Origin: Ustulina deusta
Lineage: Eukaryota; Ascomycota; Sordariomycetes; Xylariales; Xylariaceae
Reading direction: 5' to 3'
DNA length: 64,000 bases
NCBI GenBank assembly: GCA_023159155.1
Contig: JAJNNX010000037.1
Location: 372,001-436,000, forward strand
In this document: one piece after another, positions 11,121 through 21,936 of the stretch
How positions within the stretch are numbered: the first letter of the stretch is position 1
How the letters are laid out: the number at the start of each line of letters is the position of its first letter
The notes under the pieces: model-generated
What the model was told of the DNA's origin: nothing
What the model saw: the letters and a program-made list of their open reading frames with translations, nothing else
Databases searched by the model: none
Made by a program: the position numbers and the translations under genes

Positions 11121-12329
11121 TCATTTCGAGGACGGGCCAGCGGGCAGGTGGATGAGACCAAGCTCAGGCCAGTGGTCGGACAGATTCCAGATATCCAGAG
11201 TCCGGACGGGAGACCGCGATCGATTTGCCTGGGTGAAAGCGTGCAGCGGGAACAGCCAAAACCCGAAGGCGGGACGCTCGCCCGTGTTCCGCGGCTGCCG
11301 CTCTACCGTCAGGTGAATGGCGGGCGCCCGGGCCGACGACGACGATTCATGGAGAAGCCGATCTGTGCCGGGGATGCGAGAACGCTGCAGATCAGGCCCC
11401 TCGTGAGACCAGTGCTCGGCCGGCAGACAGGGGTTCTCGTCGCGGAAAACAAAGAGGACGCGGGATTCCACTCGCGAATGGTCGACGCCCCATTCGCTCG
11501 ACAGGGCCTTCCAGCGGAAGAGCTCCGACGGGATGTCGTCGAAGCCTAGAAATAAACGAGAGAGGTCACTTTCGATGGAGCGGGGGTCACGATGCAGAAT
11601 TTCGAAGGAGGGGATACTGGACATCAGAGGACTGAGGCTTTGCGTCATCCGCGTGTCGTCGCGAGAGACTTGGTCGTTGTATTGCTCCTTCATGAACTCT
11701 AGATGGTACGAACTGGTTTCTGTCACGAGGTAGAACTCGCGCATGTTACGGATGGTCTGGGTAAAGGCAGGGCACATGTAGCTGTCAGGGTCGTCGGCGA
11801 GCAGGGTGCCTTCGATGTCGGTCAAGGAGATGGCCGCGTTGCACAGCCCGACACGGCGGCTGTCGTGCATGGCGACGGCCGAGAAGAAGTCGGCCAGGTG
11901 GTACACGCGCTCGAACCAGAGGACGTCGTATTCGGGGTTGAACGGGAATATGCCGACCCGGGTGCGCGCATGCTGCGTGCCGGGATGCGTCGTCAGCACG
12001 CTGGGGAGACGCACCCGGTAGAACTCGAGGGCCGCAGCCCGGGCCTCGGCGCTCACCCGCAGCAGCTTGCTGAAGAGCTGGAAGCCGTCGACAAAGAGGG
12101 AGCACCGTCCGTACCTGATGTCCCTCGACTCCTGCTCGGTGATGCCTTCGGGCTGCCTCTCCGACAGACTGACGCGGATCAGCCGTCGCTTCTGGAGTGC
12201 ACACCTCCACACCTGGTTGCGAAGCTCCCACGGCAGCAACGCGAAGTGCGGAAAGCTGTGATCCTCGTCATACTTTTTGTTGAGCAGGCAGGGGGATTGG
12301 TTCTCGGGCACGGCATGAGACGCCATCAT
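11121..12329 (-). CDS. 2EXR-domain protein
   Basis: Single-exon, 402 residues, soluble. Near the N-terminus, residues 26-41 read FPHFALLPWELRNQVW, followed by LIRV. This is the F-x-x-LP-x-ELR-x-x-(I/V)W signature that opens the 2EXR domain, very common in expanded families of filamentous ascomycetes. The rest has no motif I recognise; the C-terminus carries a RSRSPVRTLDIWNLSDHWPE stretch. The biochemical role of 2EXR proteins is unknown to me. The two adjacent ATGs at 12329 and 12326 are equivalent start choices. Codon use is GC-rich like its neighbours. Confidence 0.75.
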   Translation of the reverse strand: MMASHAVPENQSPCLLNKKYDEDHSFPHFALLPWELRNQVWRCALQKRRLIRVSLSERQPEGITEQESRDIRYGRCSLFVDGFQLFSKLLRVSAEARAAALEFYRVRLPSVLTTHPGTQHARTRVGIFPFNPEYDVLWFERVYHLADFFSAVAMHDSRRVGLCNAAISLTDIEGTLLADDPDSYMCPAFTQTIRNMREFYLVTETSSYHLEFMKEQYNDQVSRDDTRMTQSLSPLMSSIPSFEILHRDPRSIESDLSRLFLGFDDIPSELFRWKALSSEWGVDHSRVESRVLFVFRDENPCLPAEHWSHEGPDLQRSRIPGTDRLLHESSSSARAPAIHLTVERQPRNTGERPAFGFWLFPLHAFTQANRSRSPVRTLDIWNLSDHWPELGLIHLPAGPSSK

Positions 12330-13031
12330 GGGTCGGCCGTGGTGGATTGGGCGTGATGTGCAAACAAAATGTGTCTTACTGTCCGAATCTTACTGTTTTA
12401 CTTATAGGGACTGCATATAGATACCTACTTAGGTATGCCTACCGTCTGCTGTGTTCAATATTTAAGGCGGGGTTGCAAGCAGAAAGTCCTATGTACATAT
12501 GTACAGTAGGTATACCATGCAGCCAACCATTTGGAGCCCAGGTGCCATAAATGTGTCGTAGCGGACAGTGCGCTCTTAGGTTCTGTGATCGACAATCTGC
12601 CCAGGTATGTCAATTGCAATCGATTAAGAGTACACCAGCAGAGTAGGTATTTGGGATTCAGTGTAATTACAAGTACCCAGGTAATGCGCCCGGGGTGAAA
12701 TGAATGTTTTGCATATCATCGTATCTCGTACAATCATATCGTACAGCAACATCCGCGCCGCCCTCCGAAAAAAAAAAAAAAAAACCTCGAGCGTCTATTA
12801 TTGAAGCCATTGCTGGGATTCACCGGGTTGGGAGCACCCTCTAATGTTCGAAATGCTCGCAGGGAAAGAAGAGGGCAATTTAGAGATCCCAACCACGTCG
12901 TGCTCACGACACTAAAGCCAAACATGTACCCCGGGTGACGGAGTCCAGCCCGCACAGCGAGGTGCTATCTCGACATGTATTTTACGTATCCCTAAAATAG
13001 TAATCAGCACGCTTCATCCCCAAACATCTGA
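12330..13031. other. Intergenic with an A17 run
   Basis: About 700 bases containing GTAGGTA-type words (12420-12500) and a homopolymer of 17 A at 12768-12784. No coding frame with a recognisable domain. Confidence 0.45.
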
Positions 13032-13403
13032 CTAGAGAGGGAAAGAGACGGTCGGCACTGACAAAAGAGAGAGCGTCAAATCCCCGTGGAGACGGGCCTT
13101 GAGTGTGACCTCGACTTCGATGTTCAGATCAAGTCGCAGTTTGAGCGTATCGCTCTTCCCATCGTCGCCGCCCTGTTGCGGCTGCTGCTGCTGCTGCATC
13201 ATCTGCTGCTGTTGCGCCATCTGCATCTGTTGCTGTTGCTGCTGCTGCCAGACCTGGTTCGGGTCTTCCATCTGTTGCACGGGATTCTGCTGGGCCTTTC
13301 CTTTGCGCCCACGACGACGGCGGTGAGGCGAGGGAGACGGCGAGACGGAACTCTCTGTTGCGCTCTCGGCGTAGGGAGCTGGTTTGGCCTCGGTTTCAGA
13401 CAT
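13032..13403 (-). CDS. Small Gln-rich basic protein with conserved amphipathic C-terminus
   Basis: 123 residues from ATG at 13403 (the frame opens one codon earlier with GTG). Order: acidic/Ser N-terminus, a basic patch HRRRRGRKGK near 28-38, a Gln/Met tract near 50-80 encoded by CAG/CAA repeats, then the C-terminal segment SDTLKLRLDLNIEVEVTLKA followed by RLHGDLTLSLL. The C-terminal alternation of hydrophobic and charged residues looks conserved in style and could form beta strands. I do not recognise a named family. It may be an orphan or a fungal-specific protein; expression is unproven. Confidence 0.55.
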   Translation of the reverse strand: MSETEAKPAPYAESATESSVSPSPSPHRRRRGRKGKAQQNPVQQMEDPNQVWQQQQQQQMQMAQQQQMMQQQQQPQQGGDDGKSDTLKLRLDLNIEVEVTLKARLHGDLTLSLLSVPTVSFPL

Positions 13404-13989
13404 CACGATGGGTTTTCATGGGCGACGTTGGTATTCTATCAGTGGATTTTTATGTGCCGAACAAGGCCAAGCAGTATAGGGGCTATATAGGCAAAAGGTC
13501 AAGGGAAAATTATATCGCACAGGAATTGGGCAATGGCATCAAGGGGGGAAATATAACGAGAGAGCAGCCACCCTCGAAGATCGTTACATAGTGCATGCCG
13601 AGGCTCAAGAAACGAGGCACCACCAGAGATCCGGGCTCGTCCACGTCACTAGACAGCGCGTTCCTGGCCCGGAAACTTGATTTCTAGACATGGAAGAGGC
13701 ATGTAATCGAGAGTGTGGAGGGTTTGACGTCGCCGTACAGTGATCGTCCCGAGACGTGTGGCTGATGCGGGGGTTGACATCATTGGTGTGGTCTTTCGCC
13801 CCCCTTACGTCAGGGATACCTATTTTGAGTGGCCCAAAAGCTAAAAAGGGGTTAATCACCAGGTCAGGCCAATTGTGAAGCTCAGTATTCTACACGTACA
13901 CAGTAGACTCGATAGGTAGTAGCTATAATTGCACCTTATCACTACGGGTACCAGCCGACAACCGATCAAGTGGCCCGCCGTATGAATCA
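13404..13989. other. Intergenic, no gene recognised
   Basis: Upstream region of the Gln-rich gene and 3' flank of the beta-helix gene. No domain-bearing open frame or RNA-like structure was noticed. Confidence 0.4.
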
Positions 13990-16204
13990 CTAAATACAGG
14001 GGAACTCTTTGACGGTTTGCCGCATCGCTGACTCGGGAGAATTTGCGTAGACGCGGTCTCCCGAGCCGTTCACGATATGGCTAATTTCGCTGCCGGGTTT
14101 CCCGGTCAACCACACGGTGGTCAGATGATGCAATTTGACGCCGGCGGATTCGGGAACTTCAATCGCATTCTCGAGCTTCGTGGGCGAGTCGCGAAAATAC
14201 GAGTATATACCTAGGCCCCAGGCTTCATGACTTGTTACCGTGTCGGCTACCTTATACGAAGCAAATCCGTTGGTTGTGCCGCACATCCATGACCTTTGGT
14301 CTGGCGGATCGTACGGGATTTCGGATTGATAAAAGTATAGTCTGCCGCCGTTCCCAGTCCAAAGCGTTTGGTACTCTTTGTGATGCTCGTTGAACAGTCC
14401 GTAGATCGTTACATCATTCCCGTTGACGACGACTCCGTTCCTAGTCGGGTTCGACTTCCATGCCGCTCCCTCACCGTGGTCGGCTCGCCAGAGCCACAGA
14501 TGATCTCCAACCACATTATGACTGTTAATTACTATGCCTATATCATTCTTGCAATGGCCGGCTGTGCGCACAGTCAGGTCATAGAGAAATGTGGGGTTGG
14601 CTGCATGGTTGGCGACGCTATCTTGAGGTCCGACTTCAACCAAAGTCGGTGAGGCGACTTTGCCAGCATCAATGATCAAGCCTGCTATCGTCACACCATC
14701 TACGTCGGCCACAGAAATCGCCGGACGCCCATTGATGGGAATAAGAGACGGCTAATTTAGAACACTGGAGTTAGTAATGTCCGCATATGGTAGGAATTCT
14801 TCAAAGTTTCGGGAGCTTGCAGGAGGATTAAGGGGCAGCATGTGTCCACTGACGCGATCCGTGGCTCTAAGACATGCTTAAAGGGGGAATAAAGGGCTGC
14901 AGCGACTAACCTGACCCAATCCAAGAATAACGGTGTCTGCATTGACGACTCGTAAGGTGTCATCAAGTCTGTAGATGCCAGGCGTAAAGAGAATATGCTT
15001 TCCCGAGTTCAAAGCGGCGTTGATGCTGGCTGCGCTCGCATCCCTTGGTTGTGCTACATGGAAGTCGTCAATCAAGATAGACTTGCCGGGCGTTGCGTTC
15101 CCGTCGATCCAGCTCGGCCCCTGGGTATTTTCCCGTAGAGAAGGGACGAACACTTCGTACTGATCTCGATCCGTGATATACATGTATGGCTTTTCTCGAA
15201 TAACCGGCGTCCGCTCTAGGGTGGTGTAGGGGTTTGCTGGAAAGTTATCTTGGGCTGGGGCGTTTGTATCCCCTACAAAAACCATGTTCCAAACACCATT
15301 CGCCCACTTTCCATACTTGTTGTTCCGTGACAGCCATTGTTGCTGCGAGCCTGGTAGCACGACATGATCGACCACCGAGTCGGCCATGAAGCCTCCCGAC
15401 GCCCAACCACCCGCTCCAGTTTCTGGATCAACCTGGAATAGCCAGAGACCACCGGAACTTCGGACATGCATCCGGCGGATCGGAGCTGCCTGGGATACGG
15501 CTATTGTCGTTGTATTGTTGGTGGCAGGGGAGGCATTAATTGCGAAATTTTCAAAGGTCCGCCAAAAATTGCATGTAGCGTTACGGTGAGGCATCCAGTA
15601 TGCCGGTACATTTACGCCGCCGTCAATGAGCACGTCGTCTGGATTCTTCCCCAAGCCTGCGACCTGTGTGTAGAACCCGACATCGAAGAGAATGTTGTAG
15701 GTTCCCGGCTTGAAAAGCAATGCATAGCGTTCTGTGCCGAACTCGTTGGCCTCCATCTGTTTGAAGATGGCCGTGACTTTGTCTTGTATTGCCGCCATTG
15801 GCATACTCGCGTCAAATACATAGACATTTGGGCCGAATATTGTGGTGTTCGCATTTGAGACACCGGCCATCCTAAGCTTTAGTGCTGGTCGCTGACCTGG
15901 CTTTCCCAAAGCATCGGCAGCCAAACAGCTACTTCTGGTTACGATTGTGCGTGGTTTATCCGGATGGACAGGACTGCGTAACTGATATCCAAAGTCGGTA
16001 TTATATGAAATTGAAGTAGATATTCGAATTTAGTCTATAAAGCGAAGTAAATGTGTTGTAGGATAGAATGAGCTAAACACTGCGCCATTAGACTCAAAGT
16101 TAGACTAGACTAAGCTATCCCGCTGTGTCTACCCCGCTATACCCGCCCCAAACAGGCGCCGACAGGGAATACAGGGAAAGAAAAACAGCGCGAACACAAT
16201 TCAT
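13990..16204 (-). CDS. Secreted right-handed beta-helix protein
   Basis: Three exons inferred: 16204-16133, 15981-14911, 14751-13990 (introns 151 and 159 bases, all phase 0), giving 634 residues. Exon 1 encodes 24 residues, MNCVRAVFLSLYSLSAPVWG then GYSG, which reads as a signal peptide. Without it the main frame has no ATG before residue Met-Ala-Gly near 15870, inside a conserved block. The mature part contains FGPNVYVFDASMP, RYALLFKPGTYN, AGLGKNPDDVLIDG and ILGLG, then VTIAGLIIDAG and HLWLWRADHGEG. This is the pattern of a bacterial and fungal beta-helix family often labelled 'adenylyl cyclase' or 'coagulation factor 5/8 type' in databases, labels I regard as unreliable. A carbohydrate-active role outside the cell is inferred only from the fold and secretion. 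Confidence 0.65.
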
Positions 16205-16910
16205 CCCGATATCTAAAGCCAGTAAAGAAATGAGATGATCGGTGACATTGCATATGGAGGAGTCTCATGCCTCCTTTAACATTGACTTTTTATGGGGTTC
16301 GTTAATTATCCCAACAAGTCAAATCAAACTACGTCAAATAGGTACTACGACCTAAATACGAGCTGAGACTATTAGGTTTGTCGCTGTAGAGTATACATGA
16401 GTTAAGCATTTCTACAAAGGACACAAGACAAAGTCATTCAACTTGTATGACCTCAACAACGGTCAGCGGCGATAACAGTTGACGAACAACTCACACAACT
16501 TTATGAACTTCTAATAGTCTGGCGACGCCGACCGACACCATATATAGCAATCTAGATAGTGTAGTGATAGGACTGTATGGGCGGTTACATCCTGTACTGC
16601 AATGCTAGATGATCATTTATTCATTTTTACGCGGGTTCAACCTACACAATTAACGGGCTCGTAACAAGTAGATCTATATTAAGATATGGTCAACATATAT
16701 TGCACTGCGTCCATGTGTCCGAATCTGCGACTATAGCCTACCATGCATCCATCGTGAAATGGGAAGTTATCTGGGTCAGGTACAACATGAATTATCTTCA
16801 CAGTAGGTTTCATCTACTACGATCTGTGTGCGAGCGTGATATGTGGTATATGGTGTTCTGCACCGAGGAGTGCGCTGCACTCATATGAGAGAGTGCCGGC
16901 TAACCTCAAG
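16205..16910. other. Intergenic, no gene recognised
   Basis: AT-leaning sequence between two genes on the minus strand. No convincing coding or RNA feature. Confidence 0.4.
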
Positions 16911-17651
16911 TTATTCGCGCCTCATACTGTTCCCAGTTTTCTCAAGCAAGGTTAGCCACACGTTGGACTCATTCAACGCCGAGAGCAAGTGTTTGAATGC
17001 GTCATCGACTGTCATAGTCTCGTCGTTTCTTGAACGGACGACCTCACCGTGCCCAGCCATCAGCTCAATAAAGTCCTCAAGGACGTTGTCGGTTAGCTCC
17101 ATTCGAGCCTCAAACCGCTCCTCGTCGTCGCCTGCTAGTCTTGCTCGTTCTAGGTACCGCTCCCTGGCAACTTCTCTAGGACTTTCTAGGACGATCGTGA
17201 GACCTGCATACGCAGCCAAGTACCTATTAACGAGCTCGGCCGAGATTTTCCCTCGTGTTAGCGGGAGTCCGTCTACGATGACGACTTTCAGAGACTCACC
17301 TTCCGATCTCGCAAGAGCTTGCACGGCAGCCAAGCTTTCGCTGAGCATCGTAGCCGCGATCTCGATGGTCCAGGATCGGTGCCCATGTGCTCTATAGTTG
17401 TAGTACTGTAAAACCGCGGGCACGGTATTGTATTGCGTTAGCAAACTATCCGGAATTACTGTACCAGCTCTAACACACTCTCTAGTGGCCGCGTCGAGGG
17501 ACGGCACTCCCAAGCGAATGGATTCCAGGTGAGTGCGTCGAAGATCACCCATTGATATATGGTGGAAATCGAATTGACCAGCGAGTTTTTTTCCGAGAGT
17601 ACCCTTTCCACAAGCTGTAGCACCAGTAAGATAGATAATCAAGACCGACAT
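16911..17651 (-). CDS. Adenylate/UMP-CMP kinase-like P-loop protein
   Basis: Single-exon, 246 residues. Residues 10-18 read GATACGKGT, matching the GxxGxGKGT Walker A of nucleoside monophosphate kinases. It is followed by HHISMGDLRR (30-39), corresponding to the NMP-binding region, and VDGLPLTRG near 126-134, corresponding to the usual DGFPR motif. A short lid-like Arg/Asp segment lies near 170-190. The family transfers phosphate from ATP to AMP, UMP or CMP. The motifs are degenerate (Thr/Cys in the P-loop, DGLPL instead of DGFPR), so the substrate may differ or the protein may be a divergent paralogue rather than the housekeeping enzyme. It sits at the edge of the decayed region. Confidence 0.7.
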   Translation of the reverse strand: MSVLIIYLTGATACGKGTLGKKLAGQFDFHHISMGDLRRTHLESIRLGVPSLDAATRECVRAGTVIPDSLLTQYNTVPAVLQYYNYRAHGHRSWTIEIAATMLSESLAAVQALARSEGESLKVVIVDGLPLTRGKISAELVNRYLAAYAGLTIVLESPREVARERYLERARLAGDDEERFEARMELTDNVLEDFIELMAGHGEVVRSRNDETMTVDDAFKHLLSALNESNVWLTLLEKTGNSMRRE

Positions 17652-18438
17652 TTTGTCAAATGTTTAATGAGTTTTTGTTTCAGATTGTCGGCAATAGAAT
17701 GATGGATGTTTGAAATAAAGTAGTCCGTCGGTGGTGATTTGGCCTGTTCCGAGAAAGGGGGTCGTTTGATGGATTCTATTTATTCAATATATTTACACCC
17801 TATGAATTTCATGCCCTTTTGTCAGAGATAGATTATCAATTCGCATTATCGCCAGCCTTACTGGACTTTCTTTCTTATCTGCTCATGTAAGAATGCTCAT
17901 GTTTCTACAATAAAATTTCCCGACATTCGAGAATTCCTTTTACCAAAACCCAGTACAACTAGAGTGTTGGTTTCTCAAATAAAGCAGAGGACAAAGGAAA
18001 CAAGCGATATCTACGTATAATGTAACTGCTAACTATGAAGTGAGTAATAACAATGAGTGCCGGCTTAAGGTCTTTTCTTTGCCTACTTAGTCTATTTTTC
18101 GCGGCTTCCCCATGACCTTGCTTCACAAAGGTAGTGGAAATAATAGTCTAACAGAGACATAGTAGGCCACGAATGAAGGAATTGTAGGAACAACGAACTT
18201 GTAATATATCACTACGGGACCTAGATCGTCCTATCACATGCGATACGCTTTTGTAAGCAAGTCTCGTAACATTAGAGCATAGTTAACTTGTTTTATTTAG
18301 GGGGTTTCTTTTTTGTTAAAAATAAAGGCATCAACAAGGCGATCTTCACAGCAATGCATGGCTAGATCTAGATCACTTACGTCTAACACTTACCCCCCAG
18401 TATAATCAGCCTAGGACTAATCCCTTTAACCCAACCCA
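17652..18438. other. Intergenic, AT-rich, no gene recognised
   Basis: Transition from the gene-rich arm to the decayed region. AT-rich but not reduced to TA-only sequence. No domain-bearing open frame. Confidence 0.4.
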
Positions 18439-20093
18439 TTAATTCTGACATCCTTTTTTTCTCTTGCAGACTCTATTCTTCAACCGAAACCCAAAATCCA
18501 CCAGTTGTCCAACGTCAATCCCAAATCTCCACACCCCCAAATCTTCTTCGTCAATGTTTTCTCCCTCTATATTATCCTCAGGCTGCGGGGCGTGGTTGTG
18601 ACGCCACCACCCTAAGCCATACATACTCATGCAACCCAAGTACCTCTTTCAGCTGCTTCTCGCTCATATGCTCGACGCTTTCTGGTATCAAGCCGTCCGC
18701 ACACAACTTGCTTCCCGCAAGGAAAGCCATAATGTTTGCAATCGAGTATGGGCTGCGTGGGACCAATCCTGGGAGTTTAATTTGAGTCTGCGCTAATACC
18801 AATAACGCCGTCATTGTGGCCAGCAAGACCTGCAGGATTAATTTGGAAGTGTAGTCCACCACAAGCCTCGGCGCGTAAGTTGTTGCAGTACCGCCATACA
18901 CCTCCCTATCTTCGAGCTGGGATTTGCTCAGCTGTTTGCGAAAGACAGGCGTGTTTATCACCTCGACCATGTAGCGCTGATAGACACGCTTGACCGCGCT
19001 TATAAGGGTTGGGATATGACCAGGCCCAGCCATATCTTCCAAGCTTTGTTCCATTAGGACCATCAACGACATGGCTAAAGAAAGGGTCCAGTCCATACGG
19101 CCCCGTGCCCGCGCTCAAAGAATGTAAATGTATGCCTATTAAATAGTTAAAAGAGTGCGCTCCGGTATCTTCATTCAATAAGTACACGGAGGTTGATTCG
19201 TTGACGCGAGGTGGCGAGAGCAAGGAGTTTTGTCCAATGTGCCCCGCAGCACTGGATCTCAGAGTTACCTCTACCTGCACCTCTTGAATTTTCTTCCAAC
19301 ACAGAAGCATCGTAACGTTTTCTTCCGTGGTATGGTAGCCATTCAACTCAGCAAAACAGACATTGATAGATGGACAGCCGGTGTTGCTATCGGCTTGCCC
19401 CTCGTAGTCTCTTTGGAATTGAGACGAGTCATCGCGGGAGGAAGAGGTTTCTGGCCCGAAGACCTCTATGCTCTAGTAGTCATTAGTAACATGTTCTTAA
19501 AAAATAGAGGTACTACTAACTACCAAAAATTAGCCCAAAGCGATCTATACCGAGAACTCATGATAGGATTAATAATTACTTACCGTCGGTTAGGCTAGCC
19601 CAAAATCCTAGTCCTCCGTCAACCATTAAAGAATTAAGCCAGACGTAATCCAGGGTCATACCCGGGCCAGCCTTACAGCCTTTGGGCAATGGGTAGAAAA
19701 CAACCGCGTTGATTGCGAGAGACCCGCTTACGTTATGGAATTCGAGGTGCATATTCTCCTTGGGTACGGTGTCGCATATCAAGTCTGGCGTCAGTACAGG
19801 TATTGTGAAATCCAGATGCGAAGGCGTTGTTGAGTTTGTATTATCAAGCTCAGGCTTGTTTGTAGAATTGACCATATTGACAAACTCTAGATCTGGAAAC
19901 GCAAGTTGCTCCCAGACTCCCTTGGGAACGGCTGTTTCGTTAAGGTCGATGGAATTTAGCAGCTTCACGGCGCTTCCGTCATTGCTACTGTTACCATTAT
20001 TTGTCCACCTTAGATCCCAAGTTGTTGTTGGGGAAGTCTAGAATTTAGTCGTGATCGGAACAGCAGCATTTAAAACCCACAACCCAGATGATA

Positions 20094-20135
20094 AGCTAAC
20101 ACCCCCCCTTGCGAACTACCCCATCGCGACCCAGC
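20094..20135 (+). repeat. Left terminal inverted repeat of the TIR transposon
   Basis: 42 bases, AGCTAACACC then seven C in total, through CCCATCGCGACCCAGC. Pairs with 21895-21936 with three transition differences. Confidence 0.85.
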
Positions 20136-21894
20136 TAAAAACGCGCTACTAACCCCAACCACCTCAATTAAAAATTGTTAAATAACGCGACTACGTTTAG
20201 TTCTTATGTTTTTTTTTAATTTTTTTTTTCTTTAGAATTAATTTTTCTTTATTGCAATACTTTTATATAGCAATTAATAGCATATAGTAGTTATAGTTCG
20301 TACTGCTTAACTTAGTACTTTGCAAAAATAAGCAGCTATTTAATAAAATATTAACTAGTTATATATATACTACTACTTTAATAACATTTTAACTAAAAAA
20401 TAATTATATTAATATTTTTAGATTTTATTTATATATTTTAAAACTAAACTAGCTAATTAAGCTATAAGTTAAACTAAACTAAGCTTTATATTTTTAATAG
20501 TTAAATTTAAATATATAGCTAAATATATATTATTAGTTTTTAAAAACCTTAAAATATTTAGAAAATTATAGCATATATGTTTTTTTTTTTATAATTTTGA
20601 GCTAAAAATTGCTAAATTAACATTTATTAGCTATTTATACATTAATAAAGCAACTATAGTTAATATTAAGCTATTTTTTAAACATTTTAAAACTTTTAAA
20701 CTAGCAAATATATTTTTAAAACAATTTTTTAATATTAATAAAATAAATATTAGCTAAAATATAAAAAAAAGTTATTAAGTTATTTATAAAGCTTTAATAT
20801 ATATAGCTTTAAAAAAAAACGTTAAAAAAAGCAAATAAATAATATTTTTTAAATATAAATCGCAGTTTATTTAAAAACTAGCAGTTTAAAACTTTGCTTA
20901 ATAAATAAACCTATATTTTTTTACTATTAATTAGCTTATTAATATTTTTATTTTATTTATTTAAAGCTATTTTAGCAATATATAAGTTATATTAATATAT
21001 AATAGCTATAATTTATATATAAATAATAACTTTTTATAGTTCTATTTTTTAAATAAAATATAGTTTGTTTTTTATAAACTATATTATAGCTATATTATAT
21101 AAATATTAAATATTAAAGTTTTTGGTTTATTAAAAAAAAGCTTAAAAATAAAATTAAAAAAATATTTAAAAGCTGCTTTAGTATTATATTTTTAAAAAAA
21201 AATATAATTATAATATATAAATAAGCTTGTAATGCTATTTTATTACTAAAAATTATTAAAAAAACATAAATAATAGCTAAAATATAACTAAAAAATATTT
21301 AATTATTATTATTTTTAAAATATATTATATTTAAAAATAAAAATATTATTTATAAAGTTTAGCTAATATTTATATTAACTAATTAACTTAAAATATTTAA
21401 ATATTAGCTTAGACTAAGCTAAATAAAAATTGCAATACTTATAAAAAGCTAAAATTTATAATATATAACTTAGAAATTAGCTAAGTACTACTTTTTTTTT
21501 AATAATCTATTACAAAAGCTATTTTTTATAAAAACTAATAAAACTTTTAACTAAAAAGCTAAAAAAATTATAATTTTAAAAATATATATTAAGCTATTAA
21601 AAGCTAAACTAGCTAAAAAGATTATATTAAAGCGTAAATTAATTAAATTGCTACTTGGTTATTGTTTTATATATATAACCTATATATAATAAATCAAACA
21701 AAAAGTATAATAGCAAATACTATATATAAATAAAGCTAGAAATAAAGATATACTAGAAGCAGAAAAAACAAAAACTAAAAATATAATTAAAATCAAAACG
21801 TTTTAATATTTAATAAAAATACTAAGGTTAGCTATAAATATTATGTTATGCTATAAATAATAGCTTCGAAAGTTGGTGGGTGGCTATTTTGGTG

Positions 21895-21936
21895 GCTGGG
21901 TTGCGATGGGGTGGTTTGCAAGGGGGGGTGTTAGCT
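21895..21936 (-). repeat. Right terminal inverted repeat of the TIR transposon
   Basis: Reverse complement of the left arm apart from three transitions; ends GGGTGTTAGCT next to the TA duplication. Confidence 0.85.

Larger units (their letters stand above)
20094..21936. mobile_element. TIR DNA transposon, TA target, RIP-degraded
   Basis: A 1,843-bp element bounded by 42-bp terminal inverted repeats starting AGCTAACACCCCCCCTTGC and flanked on both sides by TA (20092-20093, 21937-21938). The two arms differ at three positions, all G/A or C/T transitions. The interior is almost pure A/T with no surviving reading frame. TA duplication and size fit Tc1/mariner (Fot1/pogo-like) elements, which encode a DDE transposase; no catalytic motif survives to confirm it. 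It inserted in the same orientation-independent site inside the DUF3433-like gene. Confidence 0.8.

Noticed and set aside
10815..11549. A 244-residue plus-strand open frame
   Set aside because: Mostly antisense to the 2EXR gene; no domain, and the 2EXR frame on the other strand has a recognised motif.
11703..12356. A 217-residue plus-strand open frame rich in Gly, Val and Glu
   Set aside because: Antisense shadow of the 2EXR gene in GC-rich sequence.
13160..13260. CTG/CAG repeat tract as a microsatellite of unknown origin
   Set aside because: Explained by the Gln/Met tract of the small protein on the minus strand.
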